A stretch of 47,556 bases of DNA from Thermoguttaceae bacterium (GCA_028695965.1 JAQVHZ010000003.1:1-47556); one strand, 5' to 3'; shown: positions 7,953 to 17,787, counted from the first letter of the stretch. Numbers and translations are program-made. The notes: generated by a model from the sequence alone, not told the origin.

Positions 7953-10900
7953 CTACTGAATATAATTCAAAATCTTTAAATTTCGGATCGTTCCGAAAAA
8001 TTGATACGAGTCGCTCTGCTCCGCCGAATACTGCCCGACAAAAAGTTCCCCGCGCCAAGCGTTGCTATTCGGCTGACAAACGCGTTCCGCTATGACTCTG
8101 CCGTCTTGCATAACTTGCAGCTTGTCGCCGTCGTACGTTGCGACGAGACGAACTTCTTTACCGATCGGAACGGGTTCCGACGAGTCGCAGTCGACGCCGC
8201 CAAAATGGAATCGAATCTTTCCATTAAAGCTTTGCAGGAACCAACCGCTCTGATTCCAACAGCCGTTTGAAACGATCACCGGCATGACGCCCGGCGCGTC
8301 GAACCGAACGTCAAGTTCGAGCGTAAACCGCCGCGCCGCGCTATATTCGTCTCGGTGCGGATACGCAAGATACGAGCCGCGCCCGATCGTCAGCGCCTCG
8401 TTCTCAATCGCAGGCTTGTCGACAATTCGAACGCCCGTTTCGCTGCCGTCTTCCAGCGTCCCGTTTACGTTAGACGCATAAGGGGCGCTAAATAGTTCCA
8501 ACTTTGGCGCCGCAACTGCGCGCGCCGCGCAAACGCCCGGCTCGGAACGAACGCCGCAAGGGGAAATTGCCGCGACTGAATAGACGCAGTCGACTCCGAC
8601 CGGCGCAGTTTTGTCCACAAAGGTCGCTCCATAAATTGGAGCAGGCGTCAACGTTTCTGCTGAATCTGCCCCGCAGCCTATTTGACGCGTAACGACATAT
8701 CGGGACGCGTTCTCCAATCCGTCGGCGGCTCCGTCCTTCCACGTCAACACAATCCGTTCGAACTCTGCCCGCGCTTGAACGTCGGTCGGACCGTTCGGCG
8801 CAGACGCCTCGATAATTTCAACATTGCGGGAAACCGGCGTCCCTCGAACAGCCGCAAACGCTTCGTTCGCGCGATTTTCCTCGCTGACCCAGTAAGCGCC
8901 GCACGTCAAGCTTGGCTCGGAAATCGGCGTCAGTTCGTAACGTATTTTGCCGACAGGGGGCGCGGCGTCGACGAAATCGAAGCGTTCCGTCCGCGTCAAC
9001 AGGGTTCCGGATTCTGAATCGTTCAAACCGCCAAAACGACGCAGTTCGAAGACCAGTCCGATCATCCGCGCCGAGCGTTCCCAATTCAATTTAACGACTC
9101 CGTTCGGCGCAGCCTTAGCCTCAAACGGAACTTCGTACTCAGGAACCGGCAACGGGGTGATTTGACGCGAACGCCCTTCAACAATCCCGCCGGGCGCCTC
9201 ATAGGCGTTCGGCATATCGATTCGAGGATCAGACAGCGCTTGAGCGCGCGCGTTCTGGATAATCGCCAACATCTTGCGATACGTCTCGTTCTCGCGCGAC
9301 TCAAAAGAACAAACCGGTTCGCCGCTCTCGTCCCATTCGCGCCATTCCTGAGTCGGGAACATACGCAATTCCTTGACCGCGTGTTCGTATTGCCCGTTCG
9401 ACATGATCCCCAAGCGCAGGAAATCCTGCGGAAAGGCGCGGTTGCGGCACAGCGCGAGACCTGCGGCCGCTAGAGGATCGGCGTCGAGTTTAGCAAGGGG
9501 CGCGCGTAAAATTCGGCTCGATTCCGGATTCGCTATATTGATCCAGTCGTTTTCGAATCGGCGCGAATCGGCGTGACATTCGGAACAACCGCTTTCCGGC
9601 GCGTTCATGAGCGCGATAAGTTCGCCTTTGGCGCTCTCTATCGGCTTCAAAATCGGACCGGACGCCGTAAAGTCCCACGTTCCGTAGTAAATACCGTTCG
9701 AATCGATCCAAGTGAAGACTAATTCGCGTTCCTCTTGAGTCAATAAGCCTTTATGAACAGGATCGTTCAAGAGAATATCCGCCAACGGCGCTTTTCCGGA
9801 TCCATGTTCGTAAGGCTCGAAGAATTTACACGAATAGTACGCCGTCCCGTTCATACAGCAGACGCCTGCGATCAGGTCGACTTGGTACTGATTGCGACGA
9901 CGGCTTGTGAGATTCTCGTAACTTATATTGAACAAGCGTGTCGGCGCGCCGGAAAGATCAAGCCCGGCGTCAAGGCGTTCGCCGCCGTGACAAGAAACGC
10001 ACTTCGCGTCCCAGATCGGCTGAATATGGGTCGGATAATCGAGATACCCGCCGCCCCAAGACTCGTCGCGAAGCTTCTCGACGGCGTCGACAGGATAACG
10101 CGCCGCTCCTAATTCCGTAAGTTCCGGCGGACCATATTCGTGACAGCCGACGCAGCCGCGCGTAAAGCCGGGCGACGCTTGAATAAACGTGCGCATTCCG
10201 CGAATCATGCGGTAGTTCTCGTCGAGCAGTTGAAAATAAACGGCGCGACCCGTCGGAACTTCAAAATAAACGGACCCGTTTTCTTTGACGGAAACAATTC
10301 CAAGATAGATCTTTGGGCTCCACGCCAACGCCGCCGATATCGAAAAGGTTTGATTCAAGCCGTTGCTTCCCGGCGACGCCGTTACCCGCGACGTCTCTTC
10401 AATGACGCGAAGCCACTTGACCGACCCGCGCTCAACGCCATTAAGCCCTTTATAGACGTCCTTTACAAAAAATCTGCCGACCGTTTGCTCCTCGTCGATC
10501 ATTTTCGGCACAATTCTTGGCAAAGCCCGAGGAACAACAGGAATCGGCGAATGAAGATCGATAGAATCGTCGCTGAGAACTTCAACGCGCTTGCCCGACC
10601 GGTCAATAAGAAGGAGAGAATTGTATTGTCCAGGAGGCTGCGGCAAAACCGCTCCAATGCGTTCCGGCTGATGGGGACTCGTCGGCTTCTCGGTCGGAAG
10701 AGGCTCGGAAATCATGCCGGAGTACAAAACGAGGTTCTCGTTGAGCGCCCAAGGATCGCACGACTGACCGCGGTCGAACGTTGGCACGTCGTGATATTCG
10801 AAATTAAATATTGCGTTCTCGTCGTTTTTATCCCCTGTAATATCGACCATAGCGATAGCGCCGCGAGGAGGCCCGTTATGGGCGGCGAACGTGCCGACGA

Positions 10901-11729
10901 CAAGTCCAGGATTTCCTGGGACCTGCTTGGCTTGCAAAACCGCTTCCGGAAAGACCATATTGTTCGAATAGAGCGCCGTTTCATTCGTGCCGTCTGGAAA
11001 TACGGTCCACAGACTCTGAATGGTAAGCGCGTTCTTATCGATATATTCCCAACGCCCAAAAAGGATCCGACCGTCGTCCAAGACGCTCGGATTGAATTCC
11101 GTCACGTTGTTTACAGAAAGCGTGTGAAGATTGCTGCCGTCTGGGTTGACGACGAACAAAACAGCGACGGCGTTATTCGCGCAGGGAACAAGGCCGGAGT
11201 AGCGCGTCGACGTAAAGACAATGCGCCCGTCCGGCAAGTACGACGGCTGGACGTCGTGCCAACCCGACCCTGCCCCGTAGTAGACGTTCGCCCCTGCGTC
11301 AAAATTGGTTACTTGACGAAGACCAACGCCGTCGATTCCGATTTCGTAAAGTTCCGTATTCCCTTGCGCAGAGCCTTTAAATGCGAAAACGACCCGTTTC
11401 GCGTCGTAAGAGAGAGCAGGAGAAGAATAGACTCCTTCCCCTAAGGTCTCGGGCGTCGTCGCGTCGATGACGGCGCGAACGCGTTGTTCGTCTTTAGGGG
11501 CCCAAGGATTTTCTAACACATAGATTCCCCCGCCGGGTCGGTGTTGGAAAAACGCGTCGTAAATATGCAAGCCCTGATAGTTGTGCTCTTTAGAAAACAA
11601 TATCGGGAAATCAAGCGCGGCGACGCTTGCCGTCTCCGCGTCAATTTGAGCCGATAGCCGAGGCGTAAACGCCGCAAGAAGCAAAAGCGCGGCGACGGCG
11701 ATTCGAATTGAAAAAGAACGGCGCTCCAT
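7953..11729 (-). CDS. HzsA-related protein: beta-propeller, c-type haem motifs, LamG-like C-terminus
   Basis: About 1258 residues. I place the start at ATG 11729, because GGAG lies just upstream; the frame can be extended to TTG 11750. After a signal peptide comes a PD40/WD40-like propeller (PSYLPDGRIVFTS, PSVLDDGRILFG). A middle domain and three haem c sites follow: CVGCH, CVSCH and CSECH at about 526, 577 and 715. Next come fibronectin III-like segments (RIVLTWKDG) and a C-terminal LamG-like domain from about 1085. The order propeller, middle domain, haems matches the HzsA-related family, paralogues of the anammox hydrazine synthase alpha subunit that are widespread in non-anammox planctomycetes. 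No other hydrazine synthase subunit is present, so hydrazine chemistry is not implied. It lies between a beta-helix protein and GH32 in one operon, suggesting a periplasmic redox or carbohydrate-linked role. Confidence 0.85.
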   Translation of the reverse strand: MERRSFSIRIAVAALLLLAAFTPRLSAQIDAETASVAALDFPILFSKEHNYQGLHIYDAFFQHRPGGGIYVLENPWAPKDEQRVRAVIDATTPETLGEGVYSSPALSYDAKRVVFAFKGSAQGNTELYEIGIDGVGLRQVTNFDAGANVYYGAGSGWHDVQPSYLPDGRIVFTSTRYSGLVPCANNAVAVLFVVNPDGSNLHTLSVNNVTEFNPSVLDDGRILFGRWEYIDKNALTIQSLWTVFPDGTNETALYSNNMVFPEAVLQAKQVPGNPGLVVGTFAAHNGPPRGAIAMVDITGDKNDENAIFNFEYHDVPTFDRGQSCDPWALNENLVLYSGMISEPLPTEKPTSPHQPERIGAVLPQPPGQYNSLLLIDRSGKRVEVLSDDSIDLHSPIPVVPRALPRIVPKMIDEEQTVGRFFVKDVYKGLNGVERGSVKWLRVIEETSRVTASPGSNGLNQTFSISAALAWSPKIYLGIVSVKENGSVYFEVPTGRAVYFQLLDENYRMIRGMRTFIQASPGFTRGCVGCHEYGPPELTELGAARYPVDAVEKLRDESWGGGYLDYPTHIQPIWDAKCVSCHGGERLDAGLDLSGAPTRLFNISYENLTSRRRNQYQVDLIAGVCCMNGTAYYSCKFFEPYEHGSGKAPLADILLNDPVHKGLLTQEERELVFTWIDSNGIYYGTWDFTASGPILKPIESAKGELIALMNAPESGCSECHADSRRFENDWINIANPESSRILRAPLAKLDADPLAAAGLALCRNRAFPQDFLRLGIMSNGQYEHAVKELRMFPTQEWREWDESGEPVCSFESRENETYRKMLAIIQNARAQALSDPRIDMPNAYEAPGGIVEGRSRQITPLPVPEYEVPFEAKAAPNGVVKLNWERSARMIGLVFELRRFGGLNDSESGTLLTRTERFDFVDAAPPVGKIRYELTPISEPSLTCGAYWVSEENRANEAFAAVRGTPVSRNVEIIEASAPNGPTDVQARAEFERIVLTWKDGAADGLENASRYVVTRQIGCGADSAETLTPAPIYGATFVDKTAPVGVDCVYSVAAISPCGVRSEPGVCAARAVAAPKLELFSAPYASNVNGTLEDGSETGVRIVDKPAIENEALTIGRGSYLAYPHRDEYSAARRFTLELDVRFDAPGVMPVIVSNGCWNQSGWFLQSFNGKIRFHFGGVDCDSSEPVPIGKEVRLVATYDGDKLQVMQDGRVIAERVCQPNSNAWRGELFVGQYSAEQSDSYQFFGTIRNLKILNYIQ

Positions 11730-11788
11730 ATCAACTCCATAGACGTCCAAAACGGGAGAATCTTAAAACTAACTGACGAAAAGACGCC

Positions 11789-13780
11789 TTACCACAGGCG
11801 TCCCCAATGCTCAACGCGCGGTCCTGCGTCTAATTCCTCTTGATTCTTCAAGGTGAAGACGTCGTTGCCATAGTCTTTGAACTCCGGCTTGATCCAACGC
11901 GAATTTTTGTCGTGTCCAGTTGCGGCGCGGAATTCGTCAAAGGTCATCGGCTCTTTACCGTTAGCGGCGTCGTAACAGAAATACTTGTCGCCAGATTCAT
12001 GCGGCTTCGTTTCGTCGACCCAATAGACGTTGTCGTCGATATGGTAGTCGGCAATACGGTTATGCCAGCATTTGATAAAGAACTGCTGCGTATCGTAAAA
12101 GACGTTTTTACGGATCGTTATATCAACCGTTTTCGCGTCGAGACCGTACCCCAAAATCGGCGTCGCAATTTTATTCGGACGTTGATAATGGCTCCAGTCG
12201 CGGCCGGTATCGACGCAAAGATTATGTTCAAAAACAACCCCTTCCACGACTGTTTCAGGATGAGTGAACCAGATTTCAAACGCTTGTTCGCAGCGATAAA
12301 TTAAATTGTCGCGCATGATAAGATTCTTAGCGACGTCTTTTTCTGGTCCTTGCGCCGTAAGCGCAACGTCATAAATTCGAGAAAATCGGCACTTCTCGAC
12401 GACGCAGTCTTGTCCGCCTTCCCAAAACTCAACTCCGTTGCCAAAACGCACGCGGCGCCCTTCTCCGCCTTGACCATAAAGGTCGCCGCCCCCTATCCAA
12501 TCGAACGAGCAGTTGCGAATCGTTATGCGTTTTGGATTCGGCAAAGAGACGCCATGCGCGCCCGTATGTGAAAACGTAATGTTCTCAATAATGACGTCGT
12601 GACCGGGGCACACGCAGCAGTGATCGCGCAAAGGCGCTTCGATCGAAACGAATAACTTGCCGGGGTTCTCTGCCGAAACCATGTAGACGCGGCGTTCTTT
12701 ATTGTCGTACCAGAAATCGAGATACTCCTTGAGTTCGTCGCGCGACCAACGCTTGAATCCGGCGTATTCCATCCTGTCCGACGTCGATGCGAAGAACTTC
12801 TTAGGTCGATATTCAAAGAGCGCCATAATTCCGCGCGAAGGTCCCATCGGAGAAGGTTCCGTCAAGACAAGATTCCCGACGTCAGAATGGAGACCAAGAG
12901 AAATATCTTCATATTCATGAGTCTCAAGAGGCACAAAATCGAAAGTACCCCCTTGCGGAAGCTTGCCCCCTAAAAAAAACGTAATACGACCGTCGGACGC
13001 GTCTTTAGCAGGACGAAACACAACCGTATATTCGCCCCATTCGGTCGATATTTCGCCTGGAAGTTCAAGCGTCTCGCCGTAACTGCTCCACGGCTTGCCC
13101 GTCATCATCAGGCTGACGCCGCTGTCGATCGTTACCGGGGCGCTCGCGCGCGCTTTAAAACGCAGCGCGACATAGCCGCCGTCCTTAACCTGAAAACCTT
13201 GAGTCGTCCATTGAAGGTAAGTCGCCTCAGAGCCCGGCTCTGCGCATTCGATCCGATAACCTTCCGCGCCGTCAAGGTCGGCGAACGTCTCCTCGCGACA
13301 GCTCGCTTTCGCGTCCTCTTCTGTATAAACGTGCCACCTGCCGGACGCAAAGCCGCGAACGTAGTCGGACGTCGCGCCAAGATCGCGCCAACTCCCCTCA
13401 CGGGTCGCCCAAAGATTCGAGTTCTCGTCTCCTATGCGCGTCCATTTCGCGCCCCCTGTCAGGTCGACGCTGTTCAAAATGCGAGGCGGGTAATATTCTT
13501 TGCCCGTCCTGTAGTCCGTATAGACTATCGGATTGCCTTCGGCGCCCGACTTGCACCGCAATTTCCCGCGCCAAATACCGTCTCGACGAAACCGAATGAC
13601 GTCGCCCGGCTCAAAATCCGCCTGATTCACCCGGTCAAGCGTCTCCCAAGCGCTCTCCGGACTCGTACCCGACGCCGAATCGTCTCCTGCATGGGAGTCG
13701 ACAAAATATTCTGTCGCAACCCCTTGGCTCACAACGCCAAGGGTCGCAGACAACAAAATAGCTAAAAAAGTTCGTTTCAA
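11789..13780 (-). CDS. Exported right-handed parallel beta-helix protein (pectate lyase-like fold)
   Basis: 663 residues beginning with TTG at 13780, chosen because a perfect AAAAGGAG ribosome site lies seven bases upstream and the signal peptide follows at once. The mature protein opens with YFVDSHAGDDSASGTSPESA, the classic beginning of exported parallel beta-helix carbohydrate enzymes, then a carbohydrate-binding-like beta-sandwich insertion (about 130-300). Helix rungs follow from about 390 to 620 (IIENITFSH, ITIRNCSFDWIG, CVVEKCRFSRI, VFEHNLCVDTG, ITIRKNVFYDT). This is the fold of polysaccharide lyases, GH28-like enzymes and epimerases; no catalytic residues can be assigned by eye. First gene of the operon with the HzsA-related and GH32 genes (59 and 22 bases apart). 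Confidence 0.85.
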   Translation of the reverse strand: MKRTFLAILLSATLGVVSQGVATEYFVDSHAGDDSASGTSPESAWETLDRVNQADFEPGDVIRFRRDGIWRGKLRCKSGAEGNPIVYTDYRTGKEYYPPRILNSVDLTGGAKWTRIGDENSNLWATREGSWRDLGATSDYVRGFASGRWHVYTEEDAKASCREETFADLDGAEGYRIECAEPGSEATYLQWTTQGFQVKDGGYVALRFKARASAPVTIDSGVSLMMTGKPWSSYGETLELPGEISTEWGEYTVVFRPAKDASDGRITFFLGGKLPQGGTFDFVPLETHEYEDISLGLHSDVGNLVLTEPSPMGPSRGIMALFEYRPKKFFASTSDRMEYAGFKRWSRDELKEYLDFWYDNKERRVYMVSAENPGKLFVSIEAPLRDHCCVCPGHDVIIENITFSHTGAHGVSLPNPKRITIRNCSFDWIGGGDLYGQGGEGRRVRFGNGVEFWEGGQDCVVEKCRFSRIYDVALTAQGPEKDVAKNLIMRDNLIYRCEQAFEIWFTHPETVVEGVVFEHNLCVDTGRDWSHYQRPNKIATPILGYGLDAKTVDITIRKNVFYDTQQFFIKCWHNRIADYHIDDNVYWVDETKPHESGDKYFCYDAANGKEPMTFDEFRAATGHDKNSRWIKPEFKDYGNDVFTLKNQEELDAGPRVEHWGRLW

Positions 13781-13838
13781 TGCCGCGCTCCTTTTATTAC
13801 CTGTTCCTTCCGGATTTAGGCAGAAAACTTTCTAAAAG

Positions 13839-13866
13839 CATATAGGAGCCGCAGAACAAATTCAAA
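13839..13866 (-). promoter_or_regulatory. Possible promoter of the beta-helix/HzsA-related/GH32 operon
   Basis: On the minus strand TTTGAA (13861-13866) and TATATG (13839-13844) are 16 bases apart, about 55 bases before the TTG start. Match to consensus is moderate. Confidence 0.4.
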
Positions 13867-13922
13867 CCCTTTGCGCGGAGCCCCATAAACGTCTTTTAGT
13901 AAAGTCAAATACTACGTTTTAC

Positions 13923-13967
13923 AAAAAACGGCGCCAAGGGAATATCTCTTGCGATCGCTCGGCGCCG
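13923..13967 (-). terminator. Terminator after the TIM-barrel protein gene
   Basis: Minus-strand stem CGGCGCC (13961-13967) pairs with GGCGCCG (13929-13935), followed by six Ts (13923-13928). It separates the monocistronic gene 13983-16298 from the operon that starts at 13780. Confidence 0.85.
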
Positions 13968-13982
13968 TCAAACCACAGCGCC

Positions 13983-16298
13983 TCATGGAAGCGTTACGAA
14001 AACGCCTTCGCCAGAAGCGAGCTCGAACGAGAAATAACCTTCCGCGTTCGGCTTGATTGTCTGAGGCGTTCCGCGATACCAAGCGACGGCGGACTCTGCC
14101 GCGAGCTTCATGCGGACCGTCGCGCCTTTATTGTCCTGAAGTTCCGACATATTCACAAGCGTAAACGCGCCGCTCTTCGTCTCGTCTTTCTTTTCGAAAC
14201 ACCCAACAAGGAGCGGTTCTGTGCAATCTATCTCTTCGATTGCGGCAAAATCCTTATATTCGCCAGTCATCTTCAAGTAGGGCGTGGCGTCCGTGCAGTT
14301 ATGCGTAAACGCGCCAATGTTGCGATACTTGACATATTCGTCCGAAAGGCGGCGAAGCTCCCAGAATACTGGACGCGCGTCGTACCAAGCGGTGGTTTGG
14401 CGGCTCTGCGTGTCGACAAGGGACGGGAAATCGTCTTTGTAACCGGCGTAAGTCCAGCACAAAATGCAGCGACAGCCAAAGGAAAGCATCGAGTAGCACT
14501 GCCAACGGTATTCTGCTTCGGTAGGCGTGCGCTTGCTGGGAACCCAAGCGAACGTCTGGATATAGCACCAGAACTCACGATCATATTCGCGCGCGACCGA
14601 TGCAATCACATTAATCGATTCGACATAGTCCGGATACGTTGTTTTCTTATGGTCCGCGTCCCAATTCAACGGATAAATATCCGTGCAAATGTAGTACGTG
14701 TCAAATTTTTCGCAGAAATCGACGCAGTACTTGCGGAACAAGTCGGGATCTTTGTCATAATACTCGATGGCGGCAGCGCCCGCGCCATATTTCAGCTGCG
14801 CGGCGTTCGCGTACATCGGAAGAAGGTTGACGTAAGGCTCTTTGCCCGTCGCCTCTTTGTAAGGATTGCATTTCGCCGCTATCTTCTCGAAATCGTCAGA
14901 GCCGGGCTCGTCGATCACATACGCGCCCGTATAGCTCGGATGGTCGATATACTCCGCGTCTCCTGCAAGCGGCTTGTTATACCCTCCGTCGTTGACATAG
15001 ACCTCGACGCCATATTTGTCTGCGGTCGAAAGCAAATCTTTTGTCGGAATACCGCCCATCGCAAGAAGGAAATCGAAACCGCAATCGGCGTAAACGCGCA
15101 TATACTCTTCGTCAAAGTCTGACGGACGGAAGTTGCCCCATGCGCCGACCCGGAGACGTTCGCGCGTGAAGTATTCGGCCGGATAGGAAGCGTCGATATT
15201 GACGCCCAGCGCCGCGCGGATACGCTCCATGATAAAGGTCGCCGCCTCTTCGCGAGTCATCCCGTTCAATTCTTTAGCGCCAGCGGCGACAGTCGCGCCA
15301 ATATCGCCGTAATTCGCATATGCGGCGAGCGCTTTTGCTGCGGCGTCAATCTCCTTTTGCGTAAGGATCTTTTCCGGTCGGAACTTGCCGTCTTCTGCGC
15401 TCATCAACCTGCGCGCCAGCACAAATCGAACCGCAGGCTCAGACTTGCGTCCGACAACGTCGGCAGGAGAAGCTTTATCCCCTAAATCGTTGAGCGAATA
15501 AACGCCCTTTTTACTGGCGCAATAAAGAGCAAAACCGCGCGACGTTACGTCGCAAAGCGCTTCGACCTTCCCGTCCCGTTCGACAACGACGTCTTCGCGC
15601 ATATTCTTCAACTTGAACTCAGTGGGAACCGCGGGCTGACCAATCAAGAAATCAGAGCGTTGGAACGGAGAGTCGAGAACGCCGCCGGGAATGAGGCAAC
15701 GATGATTATCGCCGGCCAAAATGGTCGTTTGAGAATAATCCGGCTCGTCGTTAGCCGCGTCGAGAAACGCTTGGGCGGCTTCCGCGGTCGGGAAAAAGCC
15801 AAGTCGAGAAATTGAGTATTTGGCGTCAAGAGCGCTCGGATTCGTCGGGTCGAAGCGGAAGGACGTAATCGTCCCTTTCCAATTTCCATGACTAAACGTT
15901 CTCATATCGACAATTTTATTGTGCCACGTACCGTCAGGCTCGACTCCAAACATAGAGTAACTCTTGTCGGAAAGGGACTTCAGTTCTTCGTCGTTGGTAA
16001 AAAAGAGGCCCGCTGAGTCGATATCCGTTTCGTATTTGTAACGCACCGCAAAGAACGGACGTTCCGAAGCCTTAAAGGCGTCCTCTTTTGCCATGACCGG
16101 CGTGAGCGTGCAGTCGAGCCCCGTCGATACGATAGTCGTCAATCCAAGTTCGTCATAGATTATCCCTTGCCCGACGTTCGCCTTAGGAGCGCCGTCGCCA
16201 TTATTGAAAATCCATACCGGTTCCTTCCCAAACGCTGAAACGCCGACGACAATGAACGTTCCAACAATCAGCGTCGATAAAAATCGCAGATTCTTCAT
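13983..16298 (-). CDS. Exported TIM-barrel protein, glycosidase-like
   Basis: About 771 residues. The start at ATG 16298 is preferred over the ATG 15 bases upstream, because AAGGAG sits six bases before it. A signal peptide precedes a beta-rich N-terminal half and a TIM barrel from about residue 375: ERLRVGAWGNFRPSDFDEEY, then GAYVIDEPGSDDFEKIA (a D-E-P motif typical of an acid/base glutamate), DTYYICTDIYPLNWD, EFWCYIQTFAWVP and MLSFGCRCILCWTYAG. A C-terminal beta domain ends the protein. This matches the general scheme of clan GH-A-like enzymes related to GH42 and uncharacterised planctomycetal homologues. The exact family and substrate are not recognised. It has its own terminator and sits among other exported carbohydrate genes. 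Confidence 0.82.
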   Translation of the reverse strand: MKNLRFLSTLIVGTFIVVGVSAFGKEPVWIFNNGDGAPKANVGQGIIYDELGLTTIVSTGLDCTLTPVMAKEDAFKASERPFFAVRYKYETDIDSAGLFFTNDEELKSLSDKSYSMFGVEPDGTWHNKIVDMRTFSHGNWKGTITSFRFDPTNPSALDAKYSISRLGFFPTAEAAQAFLDAANDEPDYSQTTILAGDNHRCLIPGGVLDSPFQRSDFLIGQPAVPTEFKLKNMREDVVVERDGKVEALCDVTSRGFALYCASKKGVYSLNDLGDKASPADVVGRKSEPAVRFVLARRLMSAEDGKFRPEKILTQKEIDAAAKALAAYANYGDIGATVAAGAKELNGMTREEAATFIMERIRAALGVNIDASYPAEYFTRERLRVGAWGNFRPSDFDEEYMRVYADCGFDFLLAMGGIPTKDLLSTADKYGVEVYVNDGGYNKPLAGDAEYIDHPSYTGAYVIDEPGSDDFEKIAAKCNPYKEATGKEPYVNLLPMYANAAQLKYGAGAAAIEYYDKDPDLFRKYCVDFCEKFDTYYICTDIYPLNWDADHKKTTYPDYVESINVIASVAREYDREFWCYIQTFAWVPSKRTPTEAEYRWQCYSMLSFGCRCILCWTYAGYKDDFPSLVDTQSRQTTAWYDARPVFWELRRLSDEYVKYRNIGAFTHNCTDATPYLKMTGEYKDFAAIEEIDCTEPLLVGCFEKKDETKSGAFTLVNMSELQDNKGATVRMKLAAESAVAWYRGTPQTIKPNAEGYFSFELASGEGVFVTLP

Positions 16299-16427
16299 CA
16301 AATACTCCTTCATTCTATGCTGTAAGCGTCTCAGCGCTCAAACAAAACTCCCTGGCGTTACGGCAAGACGGAACGGCGTTGACAACGCAATAATTCCTCT
16401 CGTTTGCGCGCGACGCGACGCCCGCCG

Positions 16428-16455
16428 TTGTGGAAAAACGAGTCTCCTGTACAAT
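16428..16455 (+). promoter_or_regulatory. Possible promoter of purE
   Basis: TTGTGG (16428-16433), 16 bases, TACAAT (16450-16455), about 85 bases before the purE start. Moderate match. Confidence 0.4.
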
Positions 16456-16541
16456 ACTAGTTTCATTGTAACGCCGCGCCGCGGCCAATGCAACAATTTT
16501 CAGAACAAAAGGCGCAATTACTCGCGCGACGGGAGAAAACT

Positions 16542-17051
16542 ATGAGCGAAAAGCAAGTTCGCGTCGGAATTTTGATGGGAAGCGACAGCGATTGGGATAA
16601 AATCAACAGCGTCGCTAAGGCGTTAGACGAATTCAACGTCGGCTACGAAATTCACGTCATGAGCGCGCACCGAACGCCTGACAAAGTCCTAGAATACGCG
16701 TCGACCGCGAAATCGCGCGGGCTAGGCGTCGTCGTCGCCGCCGCAGGGGGCGCCGCGCACCTCGCGGGCGTCGTCGCGTCGCACACCACGCTGCCTGTGA
16801 TCGGTATTCCTGTCAAAACGGAAATGATGGGCGGACTCGATTCGCTCCTCTCTACCGTGCAAATGCCTGGCGACGTGCCCGTTGCAACGGTCGGCACGGG
16901 ATCAGGCGGAGCGAGAAACGCCGGTATTCTTGCCGTACAAATGCTGGCGCTTGCCGACCCCGCGCTTGCTGACGCGCTCGTCGAATTTAAGCAAAAGCTC
17001 GTCGAAAAAATCGCTCAAAAAGACGCCGCGTTCCAAGCGAAGCTGCAATAA
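16542..17051 (+). CDS. purE: N5-carboxyaminoimidazole ribonucleotide mutase (PurE)
   Basis: 169 residues, the usual PurE length. It contains SDSDW (14-18), SAHRTP with the conserved histidine H43, and GGAAHLAG (69-76), which bind the aminoimidazole ribonucleotide. PurE moves the carboxyl group of N5-CAIR to give CAIR in de novo purine synthesis, in the cytoplasm. ATG 16542 was chosen because GGGAGA lies just upstream and the family starts here; an in-frame ATG at 16488 would add 18 unrelated residues. purK is not adjacent, so the partner enzyme must be encoded elsewhere. The gene is followed by a strong terminator and is probably monocistronic. Confidence 0.97.
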   Translation: MSEKQVRVGILMGSDSDWDKINSVAKALDEFNVGYEIHVMSAHRTPDKVLEYASTAKSRGLGVVVAAAGGAAHLAGVVASHTTLPVIGIPVKTEMMGGLDSLLSTVQMPGDVPVATVGTGSGGARNAGILAVQMLALADPALADALVEFKQKLVEKIAQKDAAFQAKLQ

Positions 17052-17091
17052 CGCCGAAGCGCCTCAACCAAACGTCTTTTGTACAGCGCCG

Positions 17092-17124
17092 CGCTGGAAT
17101 TACGTCGATTCCAGCGCTTTTTTA
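17092..17124 (+). terminator. Terminator of purE
   Basis: A perfect 10-base stem (GCGCTGGAAT 17092-17101, ATTCCAGCGC 17109-17118) with a 7-base loop is followed by TTTTTT (17119-17124). Confidence 0.93.
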
Positions 17125-17259
17125 TGCCAAAACGAAATTCCAACTGCAACGATTTTGCTGTTTTTACGGATTAAGCTAAATTTAGCGATTCTATCGGACG
17201 ATATAGTTAATTAGCGCTATGCGATGAGCGCGTTTTTCTCAAAGACGAGGACGCCAGAG

Positions 17260-17787
17260 ATGTTTACATTCCACAAAAAAACACAAAGGTCTGTTGAAGA
17301 AGATCCAAACGCAACAATGACGGAGACGCCCCTTGCCGAAGAACTCGACCGTCGAGAAAGCGTCTTGAACGCGAGAATCGCCGCCTTTGAAGCGGCTATG
17401 CGTCAACAAGCCGAAGACGAAGGACGCCTCGTTCGCGGCTGCGGAGACGCCAATGCCGTCGACGCTAAGCTGCAGCTCGAACAAACCGCCGACGAACTGT
17501 CGAAAGTCGCAGACGCTCTCGAAGCTCGAGAAAAGAAAATGGCAGAATTGGCGGCAAATCTTAGATCGAGAGAAAACGCGCTTTCGGAAAAATCGCGCAA
17601 TGTCGAAGCGCTCGAAGCGCAGCTCGCAAAAAAGCGAACGGAAGCGCAACAAATTGGGCTGAGGCTTCTCGCCGCGCAAGAGGAAATCGACGAAAAAGAA
17701 CGCCTCTTCGAAGAACGATCGCAAAAGACGCTCGAAACAATAAAGCTTCAAAAAGACGAGCTGAACGAACTGCGCAAAGCAGCGTAA
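17260..17787 (+). CDS. Small coiled-coil protein, function unknown
   Basis: About 175 residues, nearly all predicted coiled coil. Heptad-like patterns run from ELDRRESVLNARIAAFEAAM to the end (KLQLEQTADELSKVADALEA, LQKDELNELRKAA), with only a short unstructured N-terminus. There is no signal peptide or membrane segment, so it is presumably cytoplasmic. The ATG at 17260 has a nearby GAGGA; an ATG at 17224 would add 12 residues but has no ribosome site. It is flanked by terminators on both sides and so forms its own unit. No family recognised; a structural or scaffolding role is a guess. The long open frame on the opposite strand is a composition shadow. Confidence 0.7.
   Translation: MFTFHKKTQRSVEEDPNATMTETPLAEELDRRESVLNARIAAFEAAMRQQAEDEGRLVRGCGDANAVDAKLQLEQTADELSKVADALEAREKKMAELAANLRSRENALSEKSRNVEALEAQLAKKRTEAQQIGLRLLAAQEEIDEKERLFEERSQKTLETIKLQKDELNELRKAA

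Noticed and set aside
10140-11444. 434-codon plus-strand frame inside the HzsA-related gene
   Set aside because: Antisense to conserved propeller and haem regions; very rich in arginine; no ribosome site or domain.
7953-11729. Anammox hydrazine synthase
   Set aside because: Only an alpha-like protein is present, with an extra haem motif and LamG-like tail, and no beta or gamma subunit; HzsA-related paralogues occur in many non-anammox planctomycetes.
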